Positions 12,105-23,020 of a DNA stretch of 64,000 nt are shown in pieces (position 1 is the first letter of the stretch; every line of letters starts with the position of its first letter). The DNA lies in NCBI RefSeq assembly GCF_963576545.1, contig NC_083636.1:6526356-6590355 (forward strand), given 5' to 3'. A program made the position numbers and the translations under genes. This DNA is from Limanda limanda. Its lineage: Eukaryota > Chordata > Actinopteri > Pleuronectiformes > Pleuronectidae. The notes under the pieces are model-generated. The model saw only the letters and a program-made list of their open reading frames with translations. It had not been told where the DNA came from and ran no database searches.

Positions 12105-12107
<3 letters not shown>

Positions 12108-12165
<58 letters not shown>
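12108..12165 (+). repeat. (TG)n microsatellite, about 28 units
   Basis: An uninterrupted TG array and one of the longest in the window. It is likely polymorphic in length, by analogy with similar pure arrays. The plus-strand frame across it (12030-12488) has a poly-Val/Cys stretch and is not a gene. Confidence 0.95.
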
Positions 12166-12166
<1 letters not shown>

Positions 12167-12235
12167 ACTAAATCACTCCCTCCTGTTCAGCTCTCTGCCT
12201 GTTTTCACTGGACCAGCTCCAACACCTTTTAACAA

Positions 12236-12490
12236 ACAAACTACCTGTCATTGCTTTCTGTCACTGCGCTCTACTGCTTTCCTCCTTCTCCTTCCCTCCT
12301 TTTTTAATTTCTCACATTTCCTCCGCAGGACCCTAATTTTCACACTTCTTTTATTATTTTTGTTCAATTTCCACTCCTTTGGTCTTGGTACCTTATTCAC
12401 TCTTCTGGGTTGCTTCATCATTTCATTCCCTACACTCCCTCTTCTAGATTCCTCCACCCCATCATTCACTCCCACCTCCATCTTTTAGTT
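12236..12490 (+). repeat. Pyrimidine-rich tract
   Basis: C/T-dominated plus strand. It is followed within about 40 bp by a long purine-rich tract (12530-12955), so the two halves are loosely complementary. Confidence 0.65.
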
Positions 12491-12529
12491 TTTTGCCTGT
12501 TCTCAACTACAGTCACGCACCAAGTACTG

Positions 12530-12955
12530 TGAGCGAGAGAAAGGGAAGTGAAAAATAAAACCCATTTGAGAGACCGACAGGAAGCGAGAGAGAAGTGAAG
12601 GGAATAGCAAAGAGAAGGAGGAAGGATGGATGATTTTTGGCAGATGGAGATAATAGAGAGAGATGTGGTATCAGGAACGCAGACGGGAGAGTGCAGAGAA
12701 CGCAGGGTTGCCAGATACAAGCAGACAGCATGAGAGAGAGAGAAAGAGAGAAAGAGAGGAAGCTGAAATGGCCCAGAGAGGGAAGGAAGGATAATATAGA
12801 GAAAGAGACGAGGGAGACAAAAACTGTATGTAGGGGTAGAGTGCAGATAACACAAAGGGCAGAAAATGCAAGAGGTTGAGGCAGACAGTGTGGGATTGCA
12901 GCGAGAGAGAAAAGGCGAAGAGAAGCTGAGAGAGGAGAGGAGTCTATACTCAGAT
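12530..12955 (+). repeat. Purine-rich tract with (GA)n runs
   Basis: Mostly GA/GAGA/GGA, with a cleaner AGAGAG run at 12731-12757. The minus-strand frame of 129 codons here is Ser/Leu/Cys-rich low complexity and rejected. Confidence 0.7.
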
Positions 12956-13029
12956 CAATGGATGGCCTGTCCTCTGCTGCGTCTGCATTTCCTCTGGTTC
13001 ACACAACAAGGCCCTCTCACTACATCCAG

Positions 13030-13064
13030 CAGAGAGAGAGAGAGAGAGCGAGAGAGAGATAGAG
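13030..13064 (+). repeat. (GA)n microsatellite
   Basis: An AGAG array with single interruptions (CG, TAG), followed by TG-rich sequence. Confidence 0.9.
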
Positions 13065-14260
13065 TGTGCAAGGCCGAGTGTGTACATGTTTGCGGTCGTG
13101 TGTGAGGGAGAGGATTTCATTCAGGACTGAAAATGACCCCTCTGCACTCCGGGCTTTTCTTAATGTTGGGAGTCAACGGTCGGGTCTGGGATGGAAATTT
13201 CAATCTGTGGCCTCTCGCACGGCCCCCTGGAAGTAAATCTACTCCGTACAGGCGGGCCTTTATTTATAGCAGAGTGGATGTCCGTAGATTTTGTATCTGC
13301 TGGATGCGAGAGTCACAGTGTTTGTGTCTCAGAGAGACTTCAGGCGGTGCTTCCTCGTCTTCCACAGGACACACAGATGGATGGAAGACGGCTTGATCAT
13401 TTTAAGACTAATCAATGACTCATTTATCTACAGGATGTCGAAAACAGCGACTCCACAAGCCGTCAAATTGGTGATAAACAGTCCAAAATCCAATAAAACG
13501 AGAATCAACAATTTTGTTAATTGACCTGCCATTTCAGAACTAATGGACAAATTGCTAAATGGATGCATGACGGACGCACAGACGGAGATTAAGGCTTCTA
13601 CTTGTCAGAGACTGGCTGCAAGGAAAACAGAGAGCACATAATGGTGGTGGATGATCTGACAAGCAGCTGCAATCTCTGCACATTGTGGAGAACACTGCAA
13701 CGAGAGGACGACTGCAGCATCAGCTCGGCCTCGATAATGACACATCAGCGTCTCCTCTCATCCTGAATTAACCGTTGTTTGACGGAAGCCTCAGGTCATG
13801 ACAACAGGCCTCAAATCCAGCCTCGCAGACACAATTATTATATTAATATAAACTGCCTACATTTTGGGTTTAAAGAATTAAAGTTGTTAATTATAGAAAA
13901 CACAAAAACACATGGTTTCAAAAGGCTCAAAATAACAGTATATTATCCTTAAATCACTGAATAGTCTTGGATTTTAAATTCTCAAATTTAACCTACCTGC
14001 TGCCAATCAATTTTCAAGCTTGATATTTCCTAACACGCGGAGCTGAAATTGAAATTTACTGCTCAGCTTTACGTCTCAACCTCGGTCAGGGCTTTTAGCT
14101 ATTGTGCACGATTTCCATTTATTTTCAGAGACAAGTGATTTGCCCAGAGACAGACAGCAGACTGCTCGCAGGTTGCAAGGGCACAATAACACAAGGCCAC
14201 GCGTTAGACCTGCACAAGGGTATCAGCTCTCAGGGGTGTGTGCACGAGTGTGAGAGTGCA
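13065..14260. other. Non-coding DNA, no gene recognised
   Basis: Overlapping plus-strand frames of 75-87 codons at 13133-13524 show no domain. A TTTATTTATAG at about 13259-13269 resembles a MEF2 site. The remainder is ordinary unique sequence. Confidence 0.5.
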
Positions 14261-14262
14261 TG

Positions 14263-14263
14263 C

Positions 14264-14300
<37 letters not shown>
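14263..14300 (+). repeat. (TG)n(AG)n compound microsatellite
   Basis: About ten TG units pass directly into about nine AG units. Confidence 0.92.
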
Positions 14301-15239
14301 CGGGGAGATGGGATGAGACAGTGTGTGACGAGGCGTGTGCATGTGTGTCCTCCAGCAGCCATGATGCATTAGTGTAACCTGATCCCTCTCCTCCCCTGCG
14401 AGCCCTAACCTTGAGACAGACAGGGAAATGCAGGTTGCTGAGGCGCGTTCTGTTATAAATGAGGCTGTTGGTCTTCATCACCCATTCTGTCTAGAATTAG
14501 ATAACAGGGGAAGGTAAGAATGTTAATGATCAATTATTCCTGTCGCTAGATGTCAGGAGGCAATTTGGGGAGAATCCATTCCTTTTTTTGTTATTGTTGT
14601 TTTTTTGGGGGGGATTTAACACAACACTTTGCCAAAGAGGATTCACCACGAGCTAGGAGGTGTGTTCATGATATCTCTAACATGGAACGGAAGCAAAATT
14701 GATAAAAAAAACAATCAAAAATATCTCATACATATGGGATAATATGTTTTCATGGAAAGTCTGGTGTTGTTGTGCTATAAACAAAAACACACAATCTCCA
14801 AATCTGAATTTATACATCCAGCCGCCCCTCACAAGAACAATCGTGAGATTTCCCTGTTGCTGTGAACGCATCTGATCGATAATCTCCTGATGCATTTTTC
14901 ATATGTGAAAAAACAAACTCCAGAGAAAGTCTGGACAAAATCCAGTTCCTCTCTGAAGACATATGTATGAGTGAAAGCAAAGTGAATACTATTGCAGTAC
15001 AATGTCATGACCTTGCTGCATCTTCCCCCACACTAGCAGTAATATAGTATTTTTTCTACTCTTTATCTTTAACTTTATTATCCTGCACTGATTAATATCT
15101 GAAAATCATTAAGTGAAACTCTGTACTAAAGCATAAAATCCTGCTTTCCTGTCACACCACAAACTTAATGGGGGAGAGATGTTTCATTATCTCCTTTTTA
15201 CCTCATTGTAAAAAAGCTGTTATGCCTCAGAGTCATTTC
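14301..15239. other. Non-coding DNA, no gene recognised
   Basis: Unique sequence. A T-rich then G run lies at about 14582-14612. No protein-like frame is present. Confidence 0.55.
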
Positions 15240-15480
15240 TTTCATTAAGGAACCTGCGCCATTACTGGCCCAAGTATAACGAAACCCACAATTGAAATTC
15301 CTCATCTCGAATACATTTAATAATAATGGGGTATTATTCCTCATCTTATTCCCCTACATTAAATAATACTAATCCCAGAGCCCATTAGGAACCTTAATCA
15401 TCGGAGGCTGCGATCCACTGCGGGGAGATAATTACACTTGATGATATTCACAGATAATTCACAGATGATCACATGATTCG
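15240..15480. promoter_or_regulatory. Candidate conserved non-coding segment
   Basis: Unique and moderately AT-rich, with many TAAT and GATAAT cores (for example GATAATTACA near 15426) and a small AATAAT/ATTATT inverted repeat at 15319-15338. No simple repeats and no protein-like frame. Resemblance to developmental enhancers is an impression only. Confidence 0.25.
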
Positions 15481-16436
15481 GCCTTTCTCTGTTCCTCTGT
15501 AGTTTCCCTTTCTGCTTTTCTTCTGCAGCACGTCACACCCACATGTCACTGTGATCTGTCAACCTCGAGGACTTTGAAATTACCAAGGGAGCCAGATGAG
15601 AAAAAAGAGTCAAGTCAGAAAGAGAAGATAAAAGAAAAAGAGGTGAAATGGGAATTTTAATCAAAAAGAAGACAGAAGGTATAAAAATAGAAAATGGAGA
15701 AGGCGGAACAATACATAATTTACGTACATACGTTGGGGTAAGGTCATGAAGGTTTAAATATTCATTATGGGTGTCAAGTCGAAGCTTTTATATCTTGTAG
15801 GATTCAGTTTCACTTCTCTGCTCATTCAAGGTTTATGTTTGTTGAATTATGCATCAAAATAAATGTTATAAATACACTTGTGCTTTTTGTTGTTTCCTTC
15901 AGAAGAAGCTCTTGTGTGGCAAAAGCGATGCCAGAGTTCGAGGTTTGAGTTCCCAGCGGAGTCGCTCCTTGTGAGAGTGAATGAACCTCGGGTCACTGCG
16001 AGACACGCCGAGGAGAAAACATAAAACATGTTCCGATCTGCAGATAACTTCATGCTAGGTTAGATACTGCACACAGGGGAGAGACAGGAAATGCATAGAA
16101 GTGCAGGTTGACATTTTACATCTGAGGCATTTATCCGCCACATTGCACATCGGCTGCAGTCAAACCGGACAGCTGACATTTTGACGGACATTGCAGAGAT
16201 CAAATCTGAGAACCTCCCATTTCAGGACGACTTTTCTCTCTGATTTCACAATTACACTCGGGGCCTCTGAGTCGTCATTTGCAGAGATCAGCAGGTCAGA
16301 GGTTTATCGTCCGGCTCAAAGACACTTTAACTTGATTCAGACGTCACAATGATGGTTTAGAGTAATGGAAAGGTTACGTTTCTCAACTATGGAAATGTCA
16401 TGTATCCAAAAACTAGTATTAGATGGGGAATAAGAG
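15481..16436. other. Non-coding DNA, no gene recognised
   Basis: A purine-rich patch lies at about 15598-15710. The remainder is unique sequence with no supportable gene. Confidence 0.55.
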
Positions 16437-16483
16437 GGCTGGAGTCAGTTTCGAACCCTGAACCTTCTTCCCACTGCACCACC
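16437..16483 (-). repeat. tRNA-derived SINE-like fragment
   Basis: Read on the minus strand, it begins GGTGGTGCAGTGG and continues to GGGTTCGAAACTGACTCC. These match the A-box-side and B-box-side pieces of the tRNA-like head of a very common fish dispersed repeat. Part of the head between the two boxes is missing. A longer copy of the same family, in the other orientation, lies at 36865-37160. Confidence 0.7.
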
Positions 16484-16700
16484 ATGTAATTAACGAGGCC
16501 AATTAACCCATGGTTAACCTTAGGACACTTTGGGAAAACAAAACTGAAACCAAACCTGTTATTAAACTGTTTTACTTCTATTTGCAGTAAATAAACATGT
16601 TGAGTTATTCAGTAGAGTTAATAAAGAAGTGGCTGAACACAACAGAGGATACAGAATGCCATGCAGTCACTTCTGATCAATAGTCTTTTAATTTAACATC
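16484..16700. other. Unique non-coding DNA
   Basis: A small inverted repeat TTAACC/GGTTAA (3-nt spacer) lies at about 16504-16518. Otherwise nothing is seen. Confidence 0.5.
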
Positions 16701-16839
16701 TTGATCGTATCATTTCTTTCTTCTAGTTTGCTGCTGCTGCTGTATTGTTGCTTCATATTGTTTGTTGCTGATCTTCTGAAGAGGTCTAACACCGTATTAT
16801 GGTATCAGACATATTTTTCATACATTTTCACCTTTTATA

Positions 16840-17215
16840 TTCTCCAGTCCTCTCGCTGCCGCTTTCTTCACCTCCTCTTTCATCTGCTCTTATACTTTTT
16901 CCTCCCTGTACTTCCTGTTCCCTTCTATCTGTTCATTTATCACCGGCCACATCTTCTCTCTCTCCCCATCTCCATCCCCATCTATCTCTCCTTCCTGTTC
17001 CTTTTCCACTGTCCACTCAGCCTACCCCCCTCCTCTTTTTTCTTGTTCTTCCTTCTTCTCTTCCTCTTCACTCATTTCTCTTTCTGTCTCTCTATTACCC
17101 CCCCACCTCCCTTCCACTCTCTGATGGGTGTCCTGTTCCCTCTCTCTCTGGGAGTAGCAGACCTCCTGACGGCTAAGTATTGATCGTCCCATCCCTTCTT
17201 CTCTCTCTCCATCTT
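16840..17215 (+). repeat. Pyrimidine-rich tract
   Basis: C/T-dominated plus strand over roughly 375 bp. It gives two long overlapping frames (16701-17183 and 16799-17176) rich in Leu, Phe, Ser and Pro. Being open in two frames at once with low complexity argues against coding. Confidence 0.75.
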
Positions 17216-17216
17216 A

Positions 17217-17258
17217 CACACACACACACACACTCACACACACACACAAACTCACACA
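17217..17258 (+). repeat. (CA)n microsatellite, interrupted
   Basis: CA array with two CTCA interruptions, directly after the pyrimidine tract. Confidence 0.88.
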
Positions 17259-18289
17259 CATGCATTAGGGTGACAAGATAAAAGGGTTTGTATGCCCTAA
17301 GGCAAATGCAGCTAAACATGAGACCAGGGGCTCTCAGCCTCCAGCTTACGTATCAAGAACAGAAATATTTAACAAACCCAAGGCTGTGAACTCACTCCCA
17401 TATCTCAAACTGTCCGAAAATTACCATTAGATATATTTACGACGAGCTTATTTTTATCTGCACGTTAAGCTCGGCATGAAACAACATGAATCATGTAGAA
17501 ACGCTGCAGTTGAAACATTCTTCCGCTGTTGCCTCAGAAGGCTCAGGGCAACCAGCTTGCTCTTGTCTGTGTGAGGGAGAATTTCCGGATAATAAAACTA
17601 TTTATAATCTTTGCCTCGGGGCGAACACTTGACTCTAACGGGAAGAAGTTTCCTTGTTTTTCTGTAAAAAAGGCCGTTCCAGCAAAGCTGTCTTAGAGGC
17701 ATGTTTAAGGGCCCGTGTGTATTTCATATGTAAACAAATTGAAAATGGGAAAACGCAAAGTTGGGGTCTGTGTTTGATCCCTTCCATTTATCTCCATTGT
17801 CCTCAAAGGATGGGAGTTCTGTAGAGCGGAAGATGCAAACGGACACTTCACTTCCCCGGGATTAGAATTTATTACTGTGGATGTAGCCTAAGAATCTAAT
17901 TCACCATTACAATCCTTAATGTAGAAGCTCACCAAGGGACCGGGTCAATATCATTCAGCTGCAGAGCCACACAAACATAGTAACGTAGAAAGTTTAGATA
18001 AAATCTTTCAAGATAATTATAGAAAACTATTTATTGTCTCTAAATCTCATCTCTGGAATCACACACGTTTAAGAGCAACCTGCAGTTAATTATAAAGAGA
18101 TTTACAACAAATTCAAATTATGCAGTTACACCTCGCAGCCACTTGGAGACAGAGCACAGTTGCATTGAGTAAAATTGGTAAATATATCACAAATAAAATC
18201 AATATACAACATAAAAACAAATTCTGTGCAATACAACTGTCGAATAGAATCAGTTTGTGAAGCGTTCTCCTTTGGCCAGCTGCCTTGCT
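17259..18289. other. Non-coding DNA, no gene recognised
   Basis: Unique sequence with no protein-like frame and no repeat family I recognise. Confidence 0.55.
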
Positions 18290-18395
18290 CAGAATTTATA
18301 GTGAGATGCTTTTGTCAACAGCCCCTTTCAGATGGGAATACAACCCCTAACTGTGGCGGTGTTAGTGTCTCATCCACTGCACCCCAGAGCTAATA
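18290..18395 (-). repeat. Diverged tRNA-derived SINE fragment
   Basis: On the minus strand the sequence reads GGGGTGCAGTGGATGAGACA, then a degraded B-box (GGGGTTGTATTCCC), then TGAGCAAGGCAGC. The order matches the tRNA head and first body motif of fish SINEs of the DANA/HE1/V-SINE type. It is strongly diverged and truncated, with no recognisable 3' end. Confidence 0.5.
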
Positions 18396-18606
18396 AGGGG
18401 TTGTGAGGAATCGATACCTGGCACGAAAAACAATGTGACTTTCAGCTGCCGTGGCCACATCAATCACTCTCATTGCCATTAGCTCATCTCTCGACACCAA
18501 CTTGGACTTCTCTCTCGCCTGCTACCTCACAGCCTCCCTCCGCCCACGATGGTCGCCGGTTTCCCTTCCATCCTCCACCTCTTCTTCTCTCCTCCGTTCT
18601 CTGTCT

Positions 18607-18612
<6 letters not shown>

Positions 18613-18643
<31 letters not shown>
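18613..18643 (+). repeat. (TC)n microsatellite
   Basis: A pure CT array inside a longer pyrimidine-rich region (about 18530-18660). Confidence 0.92.
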
Positions 18644-18647
<4 letters not shown>

Positions 18648-18795
18648 GCTGCCAGCTCAGCGGATGCCCCTTGTCACAGCTCCTATTTCAACCTTCTGAA
18701 GTTTCCTAATTGATCGCAATTAGAGCCGCTATAGAGAAAAGGGGTGGGGGTGTGGGGGGGCAGACAAACCGAGATGGGGAGGGAAAGTGTATGCA

Positions 18796-18804
18796 TGTGT
18801 GTGT

Positions 18805-18834
<30 letters not shown>
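18796..18834 (+). repeat. (TG)n microsatellite
   Basis: A TG array with one TATG interruption. Confidence 0.92.
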
Positions 18835-18835
<1 letters not shown>

Positions 18836-19104
18836 ACTCACAGTGAGAGAGATTAAAATCAATGAGTCTGTTTTGAAAGTGGCTATATTAGCAACTGGAC
18901 TACATTCGACCACAGACTGCTGAGGTAATAACACAAGAGACGGGGTGGGGGGGGTGACAGAGAGACACAAAGAGACTGTGACTCACAGCAAGAGGCAAAA
19001 ACAAAAGAGACGACTGATGGAGGGAGTTAAGTGACGCTGAGTGAACGATATTAAGACAGCGACTTGGAAAAGGGAACCCGTCCAACGCTGACACAAGTGT
19101 TAAG

Positions 19105-19127
19105 CTTTCTTTCTTTCTTTCTTTTTT
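19105..19127 (+). repeat. (CTTT)n microsatellite
   Basis: About four CTTT units ending in a T run. Confidence 0.88.
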
Positions 19128-20099
19128 AACTCAGTGTCACATCTTAACACTATTTACGAGACAGAATGTGTAACAGTCAGATTAGATTTGGTGCAGGAGT
19201 TTTGGTTTCTGTCTCCATAAAGACACAGTGGTACCAAACCTGGAAAACATCTACAGTTTGGAATGCTGTGCAGTACAATGTGGATGCCCAACCTGAATCC
19301 ATTGGGACCAGTCAGGTGACAGAGTTCAAAATTGAACTGCAAATTTCTGCAGGTTGAGAAAACAAGTAATAAACATGTGTGTCAGTGCTGGGATTGGGTC
19401 AGGTTTTGACACAAATTAAAGATTGCCTATTTGGTTTAGATTTCTTTCTGGATTCTGTGTACAGTGAGAGTTTGGGCTGCTAACTTCTACATATACAGAT
19501 TGCAGTTAACAGGTGCATTTGTGATATCAACGAAGATAGTAGTAGTTGAGCTCTGGCAAGAATTTGAATCAGAAAAATCCTGATTCTTAAGAAGAAGAGG
19601 ATAAAACCCCCCCGAATAAGATGTATTAAGGGTGAAAAGACGTATGTAGAGGAAAACAGATACAGGGATAAGTGTGGATAAAATCAAATGAGGCAGACAG
19701 AGAGTTTTGCGAGAAATGTAGTTGCCAAGAGAGAGCGACGGATAGCAAGGGATTTGTAATAGAGAGATAGAGAGGCAGAATGACAAAGAGGAAGAATAAC
19801 AATGGTGCCAAAGCCTCTTCCATCCTCCTTGCAAACGTCCCTGATCCCCTTTTTTCTCTCATTTAAATTCCTCTCCATTGTCATTGCAATCCGGGCCTAA
19901 CCCCCCACAGCCTGGCAAATACACACTCATTGACACACACACAAACACTCATGGACATTAGAACACACATGCGTTGACCTCCAGCAGCCACCAGAGCCAT
20001 CCCAGGGAGCCGGGCTCACACATCTTCGCTAATCCCCATCAATGGGCACACACATGTACACACTCACAGTGTTTGCTGGAAAGATAGGCTCGAGTTTCC
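19128..20099. other. Non-coding DNA, no gene recognised
   Basis: Overlapping minus-strand frames at 19487-19884 lie over a GA-rich stretch and are not protein-like. A CA-rich patch sits at about 19919-19965. Confidence 0.55.
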
Positions 20100-20650
20100 C
20101 CAGACTGCAGATGTCAACGTGACCCTCGCCGGGCTAACATGGGCGAGGAATAGCAAGCAGCTTGTCACCAAGCATCCAGTGTCTCGTCGGCAACACAAGG
20201 CCGGGCAGGGCTGGTGCCGAGCTCACTTAGGCCTTGTCAACATGCATAGACGATACAGCTATAGCTTTAATTCGGCTCCTCGCCTTACCATCTCCTGGTC
20301 AGCAGGGCTCACAACCACAGCACCCTGGCTTGTCAGCAGCAGTATCTCACACAGCAGACACACACTGGGCTCTCAGTAGCATTAGCCTCCGATGTCTTCA
20401 AAGCTGTCCAGCAGGAGCAGCGGGGCTAGGAAATAGCGTCCTGTCAGCATTGGGCAGGACATGGCTGGGTTAATAGAATTCCTTGGCTTATCACTCCCTT
20501 GTCAGCAGTTCTAGGTCAGGGAGATGGCACCCGAAGCTGATCTTAATATTGCCTTGTCAATGTGCACAGGCTGAATCTGGACTGCCAGCAAAGCCCGGGA
20601 TCACGCAGGAGAGAGCGAGACACAGTGAAATGAAGCCTTGTCTGCAATTT
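20100..20650 (+). promoter_or_regulatory. Candidate enhancer with GTCAGCA/CTTGTCA cluster
   Basis: CTTGTCA occurs five times on the plus strand (20161, 20233, 20329, 20498, 20553). GTCAGCA occurs four times within 210 bp (20298, 20332, 20443, 20501). GTCAGCA is the complement of TGCTGAC, the half-site bound by MAF-family bZIP proteins (established for that motif). The spacing is irregular, so this is not a simple tandem repeat. The segment is unique and GC-balanced with no protein-like frame. A regulatory role is inferred; a decayed minisatellite is the alternative. Confidence 0.4.
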
Positions 20651-22700
20651 CACCGGTGTTGTGTTATTCCTTATAACTCTCATGTCAACAATGATAGAGC
20701 AGAGATGGTAACTGCTGATTCCAGGACGGTGGTCTGGCCTTCCTCCAGGATCATAAGAACAAAATATCTGTCTTACCTCTGGAATATTATATGATATTAC
20801 CTTTTATTAAACACAAAGCAGAATCGGCCTCAAAGAAAACAAAAGCCTCGGATGGAAACTTTAACTGTTGTATTGCCGTAATACTTCTCTAGTGTGGTCT
20901 TATTTTGCTTGTTTACAATCACTCTGGGATAAACATGTGAGTAATTGAATTATAGTTTTCTTACAATCGCTCTGTAGCCTCCTCCACAAGTAATGAAGTT
21001 TATTAAGAGCTGCTCTGGGCAAAATTAAAGAATATTGGATATTCCAAAGAGGAACAAACACACATCAAGATGCTTGAGATAATGAGTGAAACTAGAAGGG
21101 CTCTCAGGTAATTGTGAATCCATTAAATCAGGACAGACTGACACACACAAACTCTCAAGGCAAGAATGGCTGATCCGAACGTGTTTACACAAACAGACAA
21201 GGTATTGTGTCGACAGATCAGTCATTATGTTTATATGCACATCAATTTCCCACTGTTATTCAAAATATGACGATAGTAAGAATTCGATACAAGGGATGTA
21301 AACAGAATTTTCTGTTTGGATTATCTGAAATTGACCTTATTCCACCTTTATAATTTTCTGATTGAGATGTGGGATATGTAGATAAACAGGGTTTAAGAGA
21401 TGTAAAGCAGGTATTCAGAATATGCATCTCAGCTTAGTTATCGTTATTTGCAAAAATAAATGCCCATATTTGTGAACAGACGGGGAAAACAACAAACACT
21501 ACCTGGCTGACTGAAATGAGTGAGTGATCCCAAATGTTGAGTGGGTGAGTTAGAACTGGAGTCAGTCAGCCAAGGCTCCCCATTGGCCATTTCTCTTTCC
21601 AAATGAATTGGTGCAAACAGCCTCTATTGGCTCAACCCTTATTGTGGAAAGCAAAGCGACAGATCTCGCTTCTATCAGCTTGTTGGATAATCCCTCGCTT
21701 CTTTCCATGGATGACAGTCATCAGCACAACCTGCGAGAGGCCCAGCTCTCTCCTTTCATCTGCTCTGTTCAGTGAGTGGCAGACAATCGGAGCAGCTGTT
21801 TGCTACTCAGACGGAGGCTGGGCACGAGGGGTAAGACAGAAGCTCACCCAGAGGAGCTGTTTGTGTGAACTCAAATGACCAAATCAGTTCCACACGACAT
21901 TAAACTGCAAACTTCCCACTGCCAGCTCCCTGGTACAAAGTCTGTGAAGTGTGCGAACAGATAAACTGCTGCAAGGAGCCAATACTGGGCCGAGAGACAT
22001 TTTGACATGTCACTGTAGAAAAGCAGCCAGAATAATTGAAGTGAAATGTGCTTTTCCTACTAAGACATGTTGAACATCTAAAAAGGGAAACACATCTTCA
22101 ACTTCACACATTGACCATGACATGCCTGGTCAGATAGTAGGTTTTGAACTCTTGATAAGACTGAGGGTCCGGGTTGTGTGCTCTATGCATCAAAGTCAGG
22201 AGAACCAGGTCTAGACATCCAGACCCTCTCGTACATGCTGCAACACTTCCCATTCCTTCAGAGCAGAGAAGGCAGCATGAGGCAACAGTGCTTCCTTGCA
22301 ACACTTCTTAGTAAAGTAGCCAAGCTTCACATATTAAATCAAGTCCACGGAAAAGTGGCAAATAACTCAGCTCCTTTGTGCAGACCTCTGCGGAAGTGTG
22401 TCATATATGGAGCCAATAGTGTTGTTGCACATGCTGAACTCTTCACAGAGAGATTTATGCTCACATTAATAATTGTAGAGTCCAACATTTTTTCCAATAA
22501 TACAATCAGAAGCAAACAACTTCATAACAAATGTGAGAATAAAGAGGTTATATATCATGGCTGGAGTAACTTGACTAGAAATAATCCACTTTTAACAGGT
22601 TTACATGTATCAGCCCTTTGAATCTCCTGCGTCCCGTCTTTCAAAGTCATTTTATGTGTCTTGTGTTTCTGAATGTCAGCTCTTTGTTTATCATCGTTAT
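20651..22700. other. Non-coding DNA, no gene recognised
   Basis: Two kilobases of unique sequence. A 147-codon frame at 22178-22621 on the plus strand is the longest non-repetitive ATG frame here. It has no recognisable domain or coding-like composition, so I do not call it a gene. Confidence 0.5.
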
Positions 22701-22714
22701 GCAACATGACATAT

Positions 22715-22785
22715 GACTTGCTGCGAGGCCAAGCGCCCCGATGGGAAGGAAAATAAATTCTTGAACTTGAACTCAATTACGGTTA
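22715..22785 (+). repeat. Possible LINE 3' tail
   Basis: GGAAAATAAATTCTTGAACT followed by TGAAC resembles the AATAAA-plus-(TTGAACT)n tail found on some fish CR1/L2-like retrotransposons. Only the tail is visible, so the assignment is tentative. It sits about 35 bp upstream of a tRNA-derived SINE head. Confidence 0.3.
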
Positions 22786-22814
22786 AGGCGAAAACAGAGT
22801 CGCAGAGTAATTGG

Positions 22815-23020
22815 GTTGCATTGCACCTGGCTGTCAGCGGTCCCCTAAAGCGCCTGCGAGCTCGTGTCCTCGGTTCAAATCCCTGCGCCAGCATATAGGG
22901 AGAACATGGCTGAGCAGAGCAAATGAGTAATGCTCCCACGTCCCTCATTGACTGCAGACACGCCGCCCTTAAGCAAGGCCCGCAACCCCCAATATCTCCA
23001 CTGCTGCCGCCGAGTGAGCG
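22815..23020 (+). repeat. tRNA-derived SINE with intact A and B boxes
   Basis: A good internal RNA polymerase III promoter pair is visible: A-box-like TGGCTGTCAGCGG at 22828-22840 and B-box GGTTCAAATCC at 22872-22882, with about 31 nt between them. Downstream, CTTAAGCAAGGCCCGCAACC (about 22969-22988) matches the AGCAAGGC..AACCCC body motif of several fish SINEs. The acceptor-arm pairing of a true tRNA is not evident and the SINE body follows directly, so I call a SINE and not a tRNA gene. Confidence 0.7.

Noticed and set aside
12030..12488. 152-codon plus-strand frame
   Set aside because: Translation of a TG array and a pyrimidine tract.
16701..17183. 160-codon plus-strand frame with signal-peptide-like start
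   Set aside because: Pure pyrimidine-tract composition (Leu/Phe/Ser/Pro) and a second overlapping frame of 125 codons. No domain.
22178..22621. 147-codon plus-strand frame in non-repetitive DNA
   Set aside because: The best of the long ATG frames, but no domain, no splice sites and no coding-like bias seen. A protein search could reverse this.
22815..22895. A functional tRNA gene
   Set aside because: A and B boxes are good, but acceptor-stem pairing is not evident and a SINE body follows directly.
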